Origin: Nitrosarchaeum sp.
GTDB taxonomy: Archaea; Thermoproteota; Nitrososphaeria; Nitrososphaerales; Nitrosopumilaceae
Reading direction: 5' to 3'
Assembly (NCBI RefSeq): GCF_035968265.1
Contig: NZ_JAVYIM010000002.1
Span: forward strand, 248,001 to 312,000
Length of the DNA stretch: 64,000 nucleotides
In this document: one piece after another, positions 35,258 through 44,232 of the stretch
Layout of the letters: the number at the start of each line of letters is the position of its first letter
Numbering within the stretch: the first letter of the stretch is position 1
The notes under the pieces: model-generated
Database searches by the model: none
The model's input: the letters and a program-made list of their open reading frames with translations, nothing else
What the model was told of the DNA's origin: nothing
Program-made: the position numbers and the translations under genes

Positions 35258-36034
35258 CTAGCGATTCGTTGGATTTGTTAAACCTCTAACGTATACGCAT
35301 TGATCTGGAGATATGGCCATCTCAGTAGGGCTAATTTTTCTATCTGTGAGTTTAGCTCCAGAGTTTCTAACAATCGCAAATGGTTTTGATTCTGCGGCTT
35401 CACCCATCTTGTGATTTGCAATTGTTGCAAGATTATCTACAACTGCTTGGAATGTCACCTTCAGTGGATTTCCATCGAGGTCTTTTTCTGCTCTCATGTC
35501 TAATACTGGTTCAATACCTGCACATGCTATTGCTACCCCAGATGTCCCAATACGAGATGGCATTAATCTACTATCCACTAGAATAATTCCAACATGGATT
35601 AAAAATTTTAAAAAAATCTTTCTTCTAATTTGTTCAGATATGATGTAGGGATTATTTGGATATAGAATTATTTTTCCTTTTTTAGCATTTGATTTATCAA
35701 TTCCTGCATTTGGAGCCATTATGTTATCTGCTGACGTAATGACAAATCCTGAAATTCCGCCAAAAATTTTATCTGATTCTCTTAAAATTATCTCTGCAAT
35801 TTCTGCTTTCATTTGAAATCTCTTGGATACTTCAATTCCTTCTTTTGATGCTTTTACCGTGTTAAGATCAACTAGCCTTCCTTGAGAATTGGAGATGAAT
35901 TTAGTGGATATTACTATGACATCTCCATCTTGTAGTTTTTCATCATTTTTTTCTAATGTTTCTAATAATGTCTCAAAGACATCAAATTCTTCTTCTTTTC
36001 TTTCTGAAACCAAGGGCGATACAGTTAGAGACAC
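35258..36034 (-). CDS. cofE: F420-0:gamma-glutamyl ligase
   Basis: Adds glutamate residues to coenzyme F420-0 using GTP. The 258 residues show family segments: DVIVISTKFISNSQGRLVDL near the N-terminus, LIHVGIILVDSRLMPSRIGTSG, then GIEPVLDMRAEKDLDGNPLK and VQAVVDNLA-like FQAVVDNLATIANHKMGEAA. The start is GTG at 36034. F420 genes are normal in ammonia-oxidising archaea, where F420-dependent enzymes are inferred. Other cof genes are not in the window. Confidence 0.85.
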   Translation of the reverse strand: MSLTVSPLVSERKEEEFDVFETLLETLEKNDEKLQDGDVIVISTKFISNSQGRLVDLNTVKASKEGIEVSKRFQMKAEIAEIILRESDKIFGGISGFVITSADNIMAPNAGIDKSNAKKGKIILYPNNPYIISEQIRRKIFLKFLIHVGIILVDSRLMPSRIGTSGVAIACAGIEPVLDMRAEKDLDGNPLKVTFQAVVDNLATIANHKMGEAAESKPFAIVRNSGAKLTDRKISPTEMAISPDQCVYVRGLTNPTNR

Positions 36035-36125
36035 ATTTGCGTTGTTCTTTCTTTTCTTTTTTATTGTTATGCTACACCTAATACGCCTGAAAAGCTTTTA
36101 ATCTGTATGAAGGGCTTTTTCGATT

Positions 36126-37397
36126 ATGAATATTACCGAGAAGATACTTGCTCGTGCTTCTGGCAGACAACGGGTTGCTCCAGATGATGTAATATTTGCA
36201 AATGTGGATAAAGTAATGGTCCATGATGTATCTGGACCTGGCGTGATCAAAGTATTTGATAAATTAAAAAAACAAGGAATTAACGTTGACAAATTATGGG
36301 ATCCAACAAAAGTTTGGGTAGCTGAAGATCACTTTGTTCCTTCAGCAGATAAAATGTCTGCTGAAAATGTAGTTAAACTATCTAACTTTACAAAAAACTA
36401 TGGAATTGAAAAACACTTCAAGTATGGTATGGGTCAATACGGAATTTGTCACACCCTTTCTCATGAAGAGGCACTAGTATTACCTGGTGAGGTGTATGTT
36501 GGAGGCGATTCTCATACAAATACTACCGGTGCCCTTGGTTCTTTTGCATGTGGATTGGGACATACTGATGTGGCATACGTATTGCTAAATGGAAAGATTT
36601 GGTTTAAGGTTCCTCAAACATTATACTTTAAGCTAAATGGAAAACTCCCCGATCATGTAATGGCCAAAGATTTTATCTTAAAAATTATTGGTGATATTTC
36701 CACTGAAGGCGGTGCATACAAAACAATGCAATTTGGTGGAAGTGGAATTAGTGAAATGTCCGTAGAAAGCAGATTGACAATGTGTAATATGACAACTGAG
36801 GCTGGAGCTAAAAATGGAATTGTTGAACCAGATCAAAAAGTGGTTGATTATCTTGCAAGCAGAGGCGCTAAGAACATTACACTAGTTCATGGTGATGCTG
36901 ATGCTGAATATGAAAAGATATACGAATACGAAGGTTCTGAAATGGAACCCCTTGTTGCAAAACCATTTTCTCCAGAAAATATTGCAATCGTAAGAGAAGC
37001 TCCATCTGTTGAATTGGATAAATCATACATTGGCTCTTGCACTGGTGCAAAATATGAAGATTTAGAAGCTGCTGCTAAAATTCTCAAAGGGAGAACAGTT
37101 AAGATTAGAACTGAAATCTTGCCTGCTTCTATCTCTATTTACAAACGTGCAATGGAAAATGGGTTACTCAAAATATTCTTAGATGCAGGTGTTACAGTAG
37201 GACCACCTACATGTGGAGCATGTTGCGGTGCACATATGGGAGTTTTGGCAAAAGATGAAATTTGTATCAGTACTACAAACAGAAATTTCCCAGGAAGAAT
37301 GGGCCATGTTGATTCTCAAACATATCTTTCATCTCCTCTCGTGGCAGCAGCATCTGCTGTAACTGGAAAGATTACTGATCCGAGGGATTTGAAATGA
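36126..37397 (+). CDS. leuC: Aconitase-family isomerase large subunit, archaeal type (LeuC/HacA)
   Basis: Catalytic [4Fe-4S] subunit of a 3-isopropylmalate dehydratase or homoaconitase-type hydro-lyase. Cluster cysteines appear in YIGSCTGAKYEDLE and in PTCGACCGAHMG; the substrate loop has STTNRNFPGRMGH. The 423-residue length is that of the archaeal short form. The next gene is its small subunit (4-bp overlap). Because a complete bacterial-type pair follows at once, this pair may have another substrate. The small subunit gives a hint: see the leuD entry. Confidence 0.88.
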   Translation: MNITEKILARASGRQRVAPDDVIFANVDKVMVHDVSGPGVIKVFDKLKKQGINVDKLWDPTKVWVAEDHFVPSADKMSAENVVKLSNFTKNYGIEKHFKYGMGQYGICHTLSHEEALVLPGEVYVGGDSHTNTTGALGSFACGLGHTDVAYVLLNGKIWFKVPQTLYFKLNGKLPDHVMAKDFILKIIGDISTEGGAYKTMQFGGSGISEMSVESRLTMCNMTTEAGAKNGIVEPDQKVVDYLASRGAKNITLVHGDADAEYEKIYEYEGSEMEPLVAKPFSPENIAIVREAPSVELDKSYIGSCTGAKYEDLEAAAKILKGRTVKIRTEILPASISIYKRAMENGLLKIFLDAGVTVGPPTCGACCGAHMGVLAKDEICISTTNRNFPGRMGHVDSQTYLSSPLVAAASAVTGKITDPRDLK

Positions 37398-37879
37398 AAG
37401 GTAACGTCATAAAATATGCAAGAGACAATATAGATACCGATGTAATAATTCCTGGGCAGTATCTCAAAGTACATGATTATGCCGAGCTTGCAAAACATGC
37501 TATGGAGGGACTTGATCCTGATTTTCATTCCAAAGTAAAAGAAGGCGATTTTATTCTATCTGGAAGAAATTTTGGGTGCGGGTCATCACGTGAACATGCC
37601 CCAATTGCACTTGCTCATTCTGGAATAAAGGCAGTACTCGCTTTATCCTTTGCACGAATATTTTATCGAAATGCAGTTGATGGCGCATTTTTACTTCCTA
37701 TAGAAATTGATCATGATGCATACTCTGATATCGCTGAAGGTGATCAGATTGACATTGATTTAAAATCAAATCAAATCAATAATCTCACAAAAAATAAGAC
37801 ATACAAAATGAAACCCTTCTCTGACATTATTGGAAAAATAATAGAAGCTGGCGGTTTATTCAAATACAAACCAGATTAG
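37394..37879 (+). CDS. leuD: Aconitase-family isomerase small subunit, archaeal type (LeuD/HacB)
   Basis: Swivel domain that completes the active site of the large subunit encoded just upstream. Conserved [11 protein letters not shown] near the N-terminus and the phosphate/carboxylate loop [10 protein letters not shown]. The specificity loop after the second strand reads YLKV. In the Methanocaldococcus enzymes, as I recall, isopropylmalate isomerase has YLVY there and homoaconitase YLRT; a basic third residue here leans towards the homoaconitase kind. That is a suggestion, not proof. 161 residues, normal. Confidence 0.86.
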   Translation: MKGNVIKYARDNIDTDVIIPGQYLKVHDYAELAKHAMEGLDPDFHSKVKEGDFILSGRNFGCGSSREHAPIALAHSGIKAVLALSFARIFYRNAVDGAFLLPIEIDHDAYSDIAEGDQIDIDLKSNQINNLTKNKTYKMKPFSDIIGKIIEAGGLFKYKPD

Positions 37880-37886
37880 GATTAAA

Positions 37887-39302
37887 ATGGGAAAAACACT
37901 TTTTGAAAAAATCTGGGATGCGCATGTTGTTGTAGAAAAAGAAAACAGTCCATCGCTAATCTATATTGATAGGCATCTTGTTCATGAAGTTACATCTCCT
38001 CAAGCTTTTGATGGACTTCGTATGAATAATAGAAAAGTGAGAAGACCAGATCTTACGATTGCAACAATGGATCACAATGTTCCTACAAATAATAGGGGGC
38101 TTCCAATTTTAGATCAAATATCTTCTGTCCAAATACAAACTTTAGAAAAAAATTGTAAGGATTTTGGGATTAAACTATTTGATATTAACAGTCCTAATCA
38201 GGGAATTGTTCATGTTATTGGACCTCAATTAGGAATTACTCTGCCTGGAACAACTATTGTCTGCGGCGATAGTCATACATCCACTCATGGTGCATTTGGT
38301 GCATTAGCATTTGGGATTGGAACTAGCGAAGTTGAGCATGTTTTGGCATCTCAAACTCTTTGGCTAGAAAAGCCAAAACCATTTGAAATTAAAGTAGAAG
38401 GAAAACGAAAAAACTCTCACGCTGTTACTGCTAAAGACATCATACTATCAATTATCAAAAATATTGGAACTTCTGGTGGGAATGGAACCGTGATAGAGTA
38501 TCGTGGTGAAGGCATTTCAGATCTTTCTATGGAGCAACGAATGACAATTTGCAATATGTCAATAGAAGCTGGAGCCCGTGCAGGTTTGATTGCCCCTGAT
38601 GAAAAGACCTTCGAATATCTTAGAGGCAGACAATACACTCCAAAAAACTATGAATTTCTAGTTGATTATTGGAGAGAAAATCTAAAAACTGACAGTAATG
38701 CAAAATTTGAAAAAAATTATACTTTACACATTGATGATATAGCACCTCAAGTAAGCTGGGGTACAAACCCTGGAATGACAATTGATGTAACTGAATCAGT
38801 TCCGTCTCCAGAAGATTTTGCTAAAGGTGATCAAAATCAAAAGAAAGGTGCAGAAAAAGCACTTGAATACATGAATCTGAAATCGGGAACTCTTATGACT
38901 GAAATTAAAATTGATAGAGTGTTTATTGGTTCATGTACAAATGCCAGACTAGAAGATCTAATTGAAGCATCTAAAGTTGTTAAAGGAAGAAAAGTATCTC
39001 CTACTGTCAAAGCCATGGTTGTTCCTGGTTCTCAGATGGTAAAAAAACAAGCAGAAGATCTAGGTCTTGATAAAATTTTCATTGACGCAAATTTTGAATG
39101 GAGAGATTCTGGATGCAGCATGTGTCTGGGAATGAATCCAGACATCTTGTCACCAGGTGAGAGATGTGCAAGTACTTCAAATAGAAACTTTGAAGGCAGA
39201 CAAGGAACTGGTGGCAGAACTCATTTGGTAAGCCCTGTTATGGCAGCTGCCGCTGCAATATTTGGACACTTTGTAGATGTAAGAGAAATGGATTTGAATT
39301 GA
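37887..39302 (+). CDS. leuC: 3-isopropylmalate dehydratase large subunit, bacterial type
   Basis: Interconverts 2- and 3-isopropylmalate in leucine synthesis. At 471 residues it is the long bacterial/fungal-like form. Start [19 protein letters not shown], the catalytic [11 protein letters not shown], cluster cysteines in [11 protein letters not shown] and [12 protein letters not shown], and the Arg-rich [12 protein letters not shown]. Seven bases after the archaeal-type leuD on the same strand. Bacterial-type LeuCD in an archaeon suggests an old lateral acquisition. Codon use and base composition look like the neighbours. Confidence 0.93.
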   Translation: MGKTLFEKIWDAHVVVEKENSPSLIYIDRHLVHEVTSPQAFDGLRMNNRKVRRPDLTIATMDHNVPTNNRGLPILDQISSVQIQTLEKNCKDFGIKLFDINSPNQGIVHVIGPQLGITLPGTTIVCGDSHTSTHGAFGALAFGIGTSEVEHVLASQTLWLEKPKPFEIKVEGKRKNSHAVTAKDIILSIIKNIGTSGGNGTVIEYRGEGISDLSMEQRMTICNMSIEAGARAGLIAPDEKTFEYLRGRQYTPKNYEFLVDYWRENLKTDSNAKFEKNYTLHIDDIAPQVSWGTNPGMTIDVTESVPSPEDFAKGDQNQKKGAEKALEYMNLKSGTLMTEIKIDRVFIGSCTNARLEDLIEASKVVKGRKVSPTVKAMVVPGSQMVKKQAEDLGLDKIFIDANFEWRDSGCSMCLGMNPDILSPGERCASTSNRNFEGRQGTGGRTHLVSPVMAAAAAIFGHFVDVREMDLN

Positions 39303-39303
39303 A

Positions 39304-39888
39304 ATGCAATCTTTTAAAAAAATTAAAACTATTATCACTCCATTAGATAAGGTAAATGTAGATACTGATCAAATTGTACCAAAACAATTTCTAAAACTAG
39401 TCCAAAAATCTGGATTTGGAAAATTTCTTTTTTATAATTGGAGATATGATGAACAAGAGCAACTAAGATCTGATTTTGTATTAAATGAGACTAAATACAA
39501 AAATTCCAAAATTCTTGTTGCCGGAGATAATTTTGGATGCGGCTCTAGTAGAGAACACGCAGTTTGGGCATTACTAGATTATGGGTTCTCGGTAGTTATT
39601 GCCCCATCATTTGCTGATATCTTTTATAGCAATTGTTTCAAAAATGGACTTTTGCCCATTGTTTTGGATGAAAAAACAATTGAAAAACTGCAACAAGAAA
39701 CCGGAGATGTAGAAGTAGATCTGGAAAATCAAACAATCAAAACAAATTCCAAAACAATTCCATTTGATATTGATTCACACAAGAAAAAAATTCTTTTAGA
39801 AGGTCTGGATGATATTGCTCAAACTTTATTTTATGAGAAAAAAATTACCGAATTTGAAAATCAGTCTAAAATCCCATCTGTCTTATGA
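39304..39888 (+). CDS. leuD: 3-isopropylmalate dehydratase small subunit, bacterial type
   Basis: Partner of the preceding LeuC. Shows VNVDTDQIVPKQFLK, then GFGKFLFYNWRYDE, both typical of bacterial LeuD, and the active-site loop [13 protein letters not shown]. 194 residues is the bacterial length. The PKQFLK...GFGKFLF context marks true isopropylmalate specificity. The last 23 bp overlap the convergent nucleotidyltransferase gene. Confidence 0.92.
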   Translation: MQSFKKIKTIITPLDKVNVDTDQIVPKQFLKLVQKSGFGKFLFYNWRYDEQEQLRSDFVLNETKYKNSKILVAGDNFGCGSSREHAVWALLDYGFSVVIAPSFADIFYSNCFKNGLLPIVLDEKTIEKLQQETGDVEVDLENQTIKTNSKTIPFDIDSHKKKILLEGLDDIAQTLFYEKKITEFENQSKIPSVL

Positions 39889-40591
39889 TTTTTTTTACCA
39901 TTGTCTCATTTCTTTCTAAAACCATCGGAGATTCTGCATCTATCCATTCTCTATCTTCTATGTCATAGGCGCTAATTTTTCCTTCTTTAGATAATTGTTG
40001 TAAAATATCAAATGAAAGATTGATCTCTTTTTGTTTTTTTGTTTTAATTCTTTTAATAATGTCTTTTCCTAAAATGTAAACCCCTAGACATTCAGATAAC
40101 TGTAGTTTCATAGTTGGTTTTTCTTTAAATTCTTTAATTAGTCCGTCTTCTACAACTGCAAATCCTGTCTCTTCTTTTCTTTTTGTTCTTGTTGCAATAC
40201 ATGCTATGCTCTTTTTTTCTTTGAATACCTTTCTCATCTTGACCAAATCTATGGCACATAGATTGTCTACAAACCACAAAACAAACTCCTCTTCTCCTTT
40301 GATATTGTTCTCAATGTGTAATAGATCTCCCCCCGTTCCACTTTGTGAGTCTTGTACAAATGTGATTTTTTTTCCTTTGATTGCATGGCTGTAATAATTT
40401 TTAATTTGACCGCCCAATCCTTGATAGTCTGAAATTATGATGATCTCTTTTATGAAATCAAATGAACTCAGATATTTTGCAATGTAATCAATTAATGGTT
40501 TACCCATAATCGGTGTCATCGCTTTTGGAAAATATTCTGTATATGGCTTGCCTCTTGTTCCTTTGCCACCAGCTAAAATTATAGCCTTCAC
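39866..40591 (-). CDS. Sugar-1-phosphate nucleotidyltransferase
   Basis: Transfers an NMP to a sugar phosphate to make an activated sugar for glycans or lipids. The N-terminal signature is IILAGGKGTRGKPYTEYFPK plus AMTPIMGKPLIDYI; the metal-binding WFVDNLC replaces the usual GDN/GDD, and FKEKP occurs near residue 150. 241 residues, without the extra beta-helix domain. The start is GTG 3 bp after the rps9 stop, so it is the last gene of the rpl18e-rpl13-rps9 run. The exact sugar and nucleotide cannot be read out. Confidence 0.83.
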   Translation of the reverse strand: MKAIILAGGKGTRGKPYTEYFPKAMTPIMGKPLIDYIAKYLSSFDFIKEIIIISDYQGLGGQIKNYYSHAIKGKKITFVQDSQSGTGGDLLHIENNIKGEEEFVLWFVDNLCAIDLVKMRKVFKEKKSIACIATRTKRKEETGFAVVEDGLIKEFKEKPTMKLQLSECLGVYILGKDIIKRIKTKKQKEINLSFDILQQLSKEGKISAYDIEDREWIDAESPMVLERNETMVKKIIRQMGF

Positions 40592-40594
40592 AGC

Positions 40595-41044
40595 CTAACG
40601 GTATGATTTTTGCTTTCTTCTTCTTGCGCCAGGTCCGCCAAATTTCTTTGGTTCTTTTCTTCTGGCATCCCCGCTAATCAGATATTTGTCAAAATCTGTA
40701 ATTCTTTGCCTAAGATCCTCTCTTGTTGATTTTGGGAATGGATGGTCTTTTGGATCTTTTTTAGATTTAGTCCAACCTGTAAGTGCTCTTGAGATGCCAG
40801 TAGCTGTTGCACTAGCCTGTCCCATGAATCCACCGCCTCTTACCCTGACTGAAATGTCTATTTTATCTCTCAAGTCTCCAGTAATTTCCAATGGAGCTAA
40901 CATGACCTCTCGAGCAGTTTCTTGAGGAATCATCTCAATTGGTATATTGTTAATTCTAATTTTACCACGTCCTTTTGTAATGTATACATGTGCACTAGAT
41001 GTTTTTCTAGTTGCAAAATAGATTTCAGTCTTTGGTGTTGTCAT
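40595..41044 (-). CDS. rps9: Ribosomal protein S9
   Basis: Its C-terminal tail contacts P-site tRNA. The 149 residues include ATRKTSSAHVYITKGRGKIR, the conserved VRGGGFMGQASATATGISRAL and the basic ending ARRRKQKSYR. Overlaps rpl13 by 4 bp. In many archaea rpoN and rpoK come next; here a nucleotidyltransferase does. Confidence 0.95.
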   Translation of the reverse strand: MTTPKTEIYFATRKTSSAHVYITKGRGKIRINNIPIEMIPQETAREVMLAPLEITGDLRDKIDISVRVRGGGFMGQASATATGISRALTGWTKSKKDPKDHPFPKSTREDLRQRITDFDKYLISGDARRKEPKKFGGPGARRRKQKSYR

Positions 41045-41502
41045 TCAGTCCACCCAATTATTTTTGCAATATCACCAATGGTTGTATAGTTTGCTGCAGA
41101 TTTTGTAATTTTTGCTTGTTTGAATTGAATTTTTTCAAATCCACTTAGTTCTCTTGGTGAACCAATGTATGTTCTTAGTCTTTTATGTGCTAATAATCCA
41201 GATGGTTTTTTCTTTGGTAGCATACCTCGTACCATTCTTGTCATCATTGTGTCTGGTCTTCTTGCATGTACCGGACCGTGTTTTGGATGAATGACACTGT
41301 TTACCTCTAAAAATTTCCTGTAATGATAAATTATGTTTGTTCTTGTTCCACTTAGCATAATTTTTTCACAATTTACAATTGAAACTCTGTTTCCATTTAA
41401 CAATAATTTAGCAACATTCGATGATAGTCTTCCTGCAATATGATCTGTAGCATCAACTACAATTGGTTTGTCTGTTGATACGATATTTTCTTGACTAGCC
41501 AA
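41041..41502 (-). CDS. rpl13: Ribosomal protein L13
   Basis: Early-assembly large-subunit protein. The family start IVVDATDHIAGRLSSNVAKL is near the N-terminus, with VHARRPDTMMTRMVRGMLPK and GFEKIQF later. The start is set at TTG 41502 because GGAG lies 9 bases upstream of it; an in-frame extension to 41538 would run deep into rpl18e and its sequence is not L13-like. It then overlaps the rpl18e stop by 8 bp. Confidence 0.93.
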   Translation of the reverse strand: MASQENIVSTDKPIVVDATDHIAGRLSSNVAKLLLNGNRVSIVNCEKIMLSGTRTNIIYHYRKFLEVNSVIHPKHGPVHARRPDTMMTRMVRGMLPKKKPSGLLAHKRLRTYIGSPRELSGFEKIQFKQAKITKSAANYTTIGDIAKIIGWTE

Positions 41503-41842
41503 GTAGTACAACTCCTTTTCCTGTTGGATTTTTTTCAATTAATTCTGAAAATGTAATGACTTTTCCACCTTTTTCTAAAATCTTAGTTGCTGCGGTATTT
41601 GAGATTGAAAATGAACAAAGTGTAATTTTATGTTCAATATCTCCAGTCCCTAACACTTTGCCTGGAAATACTACGGTATCTGCATCTCTAGTTAATTGAG
41701 CAATTCTGTTTAAATTGATAAATCGTCTTGCAATGGATGGTTTTAATGCATATTTTGCCATCTTTGCCCAAATTGGAGCATCGTTTTTGGTAGATGCCTT
41801 CTTTAGATCCTTTGCCATGCGTATGACGACTTGATTAGTCAT
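41495..41842 (-). CDS. rpl18e: Ribosomal protein L18e
   Basis: Archaeal/eukaryotic relative of bacterial L15. The 115 residues show AKYALKPSIARRFINLNRIA, VVFPGKVLGTGDIEHKITLC and SNTAATKILEKGGKVITFSE. Follows rpoD after 45 bp on the same strand, as in other archaea (rpoD-rpl18e-rpl13-rps9). Starts at ATG 41842; a second Met eight residues in is also possible. Confidence 0.94.
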   Translation of the reverse strand: MTNQVVIRMAKDLKKASTKNDAPIWAKMAKYALKPSIARRFINLNRIAQLTRDADTVVFPGKVLGTGDIEHKITLCSFSISNTAATKILEKGGKVITFSELIEKNPTGKGVVLLG

Positions 41843-41887
41843 GTGAATAATCCGGTTTAAAACCCAAATATAATGTGTATGCTTAGT

Positions 41888-42526
41888 TTATTCTTTTATT
41901 TCGTTAATCATTTCTTTAAACTCTGATAATCTATTGCTTAACTCATCTACTCCTGCAAGGATTATCTGTTCTGGCTTTAATGCCCCTGTTGATTCAACTG
42001 TTAGTATTCTCTCATTTTCTTTATCTGTCTCAGTTAACACTGAAATATTTGCTGAATTCCATTTAGCATGTTCTGTTCCACGGCCAAGTCTTGCATAACA
42101 TTCAACTTTGACTCTTTGACCTGCAGCTAATTGAACAATTGGAATTTTATCTGAAGTTGCCTTGACAGATTCATCTTCTGATGTCAGATCACTTGATAAT
42201 ATTGTTCTAGTGACATCTGAATCTCCTGAATCTAAAACAAACATTACTTTACAATTAGAACAACCTGTCTCACTTTTACAATCGCATTTAGATGGTTCAT
42301 TGAATCTAGATAGATCTGTCTTAATTGGAATAAGTCCTAATCTGTGTGCTAATCCCTCGTCTGGCAATACTGAAGAATTTTCAATAATATCTACCGTATC
42401 AATGGCAAATACTGGAATCCCGTTTAGGCAAATTCGTCTAAGCGCATTTGCATATTGTAATGGAACTCCTTTGAGCTTGATTGATATTTTTTGATTTTCC
42501 TTGTTAATTACCTCTAAAGAAGACAA
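41888..42526 (-). CDS. rpoD: DNA-directed RNA polymerase subunit D
   Basis: Alpha-like subunit that nucleates polymerase assembly with subunits L, N and P. The N-terminal dimerisation motif is LKGVPLQYANALRRICLNG, and the insert domain has four cysteines (CDC then CSNC, spaced CxCxxxxxCxxC) that in other archaea hold an iron-sulfur cluster. 212 residues. A TATA-like ATTTTTATG on the minus strand at 42554-42562 gives it its own promoter. The genes rps13, rps4 and rps11, which often precede it, are not upstream here. Confidence 0.94.
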   Translation of the reverse strand: MSSLEVINKENQKISIKLKGVPLQYANALRRICLNGIPVFAIDTVDIIENSSVLPDEGLAHRLGLIPIKTDLSRFNEPSKCDCKSETGCSNCKVMFVLDSGDSDVTRTILSSDLTSEDESVKATSDKIPIVQLAAGQRVKVECYARLGRGTEHAKWNSANISVLTETDKENERILTVESTGALKPEQIILAGVDELSNRLSEFKEMINEIKE

Positions 42527-42865
42527 ATCTTAGAAGAAAATTTTCAAAATCCACATAAAAATCTAGCTGGAATTGGGTATGGATAGTGGGCTTTATTGAG
42601 ATTTGAGACTGACTTATCTGATTGGGATAGTGCACCTCAAAAATAGATTGCCATTAAGTGTCATAAAACCTGCTGTTTGAATTTGAGTGATCCTTATGAC
42701 ATACCGTTTTTGTCGCATCAATTATTTTGTAATATTTAATTTTTAAAATGCTTGTTGTGGTATGACCTGTTTTTGATTTTTTTGAAAATCTCAAAAAATG
42801 TATTGTCTATGAAAAAATTGTATTTGTTAGAGATAAATACCAAATTAACATAGGATATTTCAGAA
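42527..42865. other. Divergent intergenic region rpoD / SBDS
   Basis: About 340 bases with no ORF longer than a few codons on either strand. It must hold the rpoD promoter (minus strand, TATA near 42554-42562) and the SBDS-exosome promoter. An A/T-only hairpin (TTTTTTGA 42778-42785 with TCAAAAAA 42791-42798) is weak. I see no tRNA, C/D-box pair or other recognisable RNA. It is long for this compact genome. Confidence 0.6.
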
Positions 42866-43552
42866 ATGACCGATGTAACCGTAGTTAGATATTCTTATGA
42901 GGGTGAAAAATTTGAGATTTTAGTAAAGCCTGATCCTGCATTGGATTACAAAATGGGTAAGAAAAAAGATATCTCTTCAATATTGATTGCCGATGAAATC
43001 TATACTGATTCTGGTAAGGGCACTAAACCCTCAACTGAAAAATTACTCAAGGCTTTCAAAACTGAAGATGTGATTGAGATTGCAGAAATTATGCTAAAAA
43101 AAGGAGAACTGAATCTCACTACTGATCAAAGACGCAAGATGCTCGATGATAAGAGAAAACAAATTATTGCATTTATTGCAAAGACATACGTCGATCCTAG
43201 AACTCATTTACCTCATCCTCCACTAAGAATTGAACAAGCATTAAAGGATGGACGAATCACAATAGAGCCGCAAAAAAATGTTGAAGAACAAGTACCAGAC
43301 ATTGTAGAAAAATTACGTTCTATCATAGCTTTGAAATCTGAAAATCTAGATCTTGAAATTACAATACCTGCACAGTATGCATCACAATCATATGCCGTTT
43401 TGAAATCTGTGGGAGTTTTAAAAAAAGAAGAATGGCAAAATAATGGTTCTTTAAAAGCAATACTTGAAATACCCGCTGGAGCAAGGCCAAATGTGATTGA
43501 TAGATTGGGTTCTATAACCAAAGGCTCTGCAACAGTTGAGGTTATGAAGTAA
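42866..43552 (+). CDS. sdo1: Ribosome maturation protein SBDS (Sdo1)
   Basis: Orthologue of the Shwachman-Bodian-Diamond protein, which helps release aIF6 from new large subunits. Three domains in 228 residues: N-terminal FYSH-type domain (YSYEGEKFEILVKPDPALDY, ending KGTKPSTEKLLKAF), a helical middle domain (about 100-160, TDQRRKMLDDKRKQIIAFIA) and a ferredoxin-like C-terminal domain. Overlaps rrp4 by 1 bp (TAATG). First gene of the exosome operon. Confidence 0.94.
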   Translation: MTDVTVVRYSYEGEKFEILVKPDPALDYKMGKKKDISSILIADEIYTDSGKGTKPSTEKLLKAFKTEDVIEIAEIMLKKGELNLTTDQRRKMLDDKRKQIIAFIAKTYVDPRTHLPHPPLRIEQALKDGRITIEPQKNVEEQVPDIVEKLRSIIALKSENLDLEITIPAQYASQSYAVLKSVGVLKKEEWQNNGSLKAILEIPAGARPNVIDRLGSITKGSATVEVMK

Positions 43553-44232
43553 TGGAAAATAAAAGAAAATATGTTATACCTGGAGATGTAATCACAACTG
43601 GCCCTTTCAGACCAGAACAAAATGTAATCTTGGACGGAAACAAAATTATTTCTACTGCTATAGGAATTTCAGAAATTTTCGATGATTCTATTAAAGTAAT
43701 TCCATTGACTGGAAAATATATTCCAAAAATCGATGATCTTGTAATTGGCAAAGTCGTCTCTCATACTTCGCTTTCTTGGGAATTAGATATCAATTCATGC
43801 TATGTTGGATTTTTACCTGCTCAGGATGTATTTGGACGAGATTTTTCTGCACATGCCGATGAACTTTCATCCAAGCTAAAGGCAGGTGATCTAGTTGCAG
43901 CCAGGATTGCCAACTTTGATAGAACCAGAGATCCACTTGTAACAATAGCTGACAGAGATCTTGGTAAGATTGACTCTGGACATCTAGTTTCAATATCTAC
44001 TAGTAAGGTACCGCGCTTAATTGGAAAAAGGGGCACTATGATCCAGATGATTGAAATGGCTACAAATGCAGCTATTACGATTGGCCAAAATGGTTGGATA
44101 GTTGTCTCTTGTGAGACTCCCGAGGGATTATTAAAGGCAAAAAAGGCAATCAAAATGGTTGATGAAATGGCACATGTTGCTAATTTGACAGACCAAGTGA
44201 AAGAAATGTTAGAATCAAAAGGTGAATCATAA
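43552..44232 (+). CDS. rrp4: Exosome RNA-binding subunit Rrp4
   Basis: Cap subunit of the archaeal exosome that threads RNA to the Rrp41 site. An N-terminal beta domain (YVIPGDVITTGPFRPEQNVI), S1 domain (about 60-140, GKVVSHTSLSWELDINSCYV) and KH domain (about 150-210, VPRLIGKRGTMIQMIE with its GxxG loop as GKRG). 226 residues. Overlaps rrp41 by 1 bp (TAATG). Confidence 0.95.
   Translation: MENKRKYVIPGDVITTGPFRPEQNVILDGNKIISTAIGISEIFDDSIKVIPLTGKYIPKIDDLVIGKVVSHTSLSWELDINSCYVGFLPAQDVFGRDFSAHADELSSKLKAGDLVAARIANFDRTRDPLVTIADRDLGKIDSGHLVSISTSKVPRLIGKRGTMIQMIEMATNAAITIGQNGWIVVSCETPEGLLKAKKAIKMVDEMAHVANLTDQVKEMLESKGES

Noticed and set aside
40595-42526. Missing rpoN, rps11 or rpoP near rpoD and rpl37ae
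   Set aside because: The adjoining genes abut or overlap, leaving no room for them, so their absence is probably a different gene order and not a loss that can be claimed from this window.
42778-42798. TTTTTTGA/TCAAAAAA hairpin before SBDS
   Set aside because: Almost only A-T pairs with a 5-nt loop in AT-rich DNA; expected by chance.
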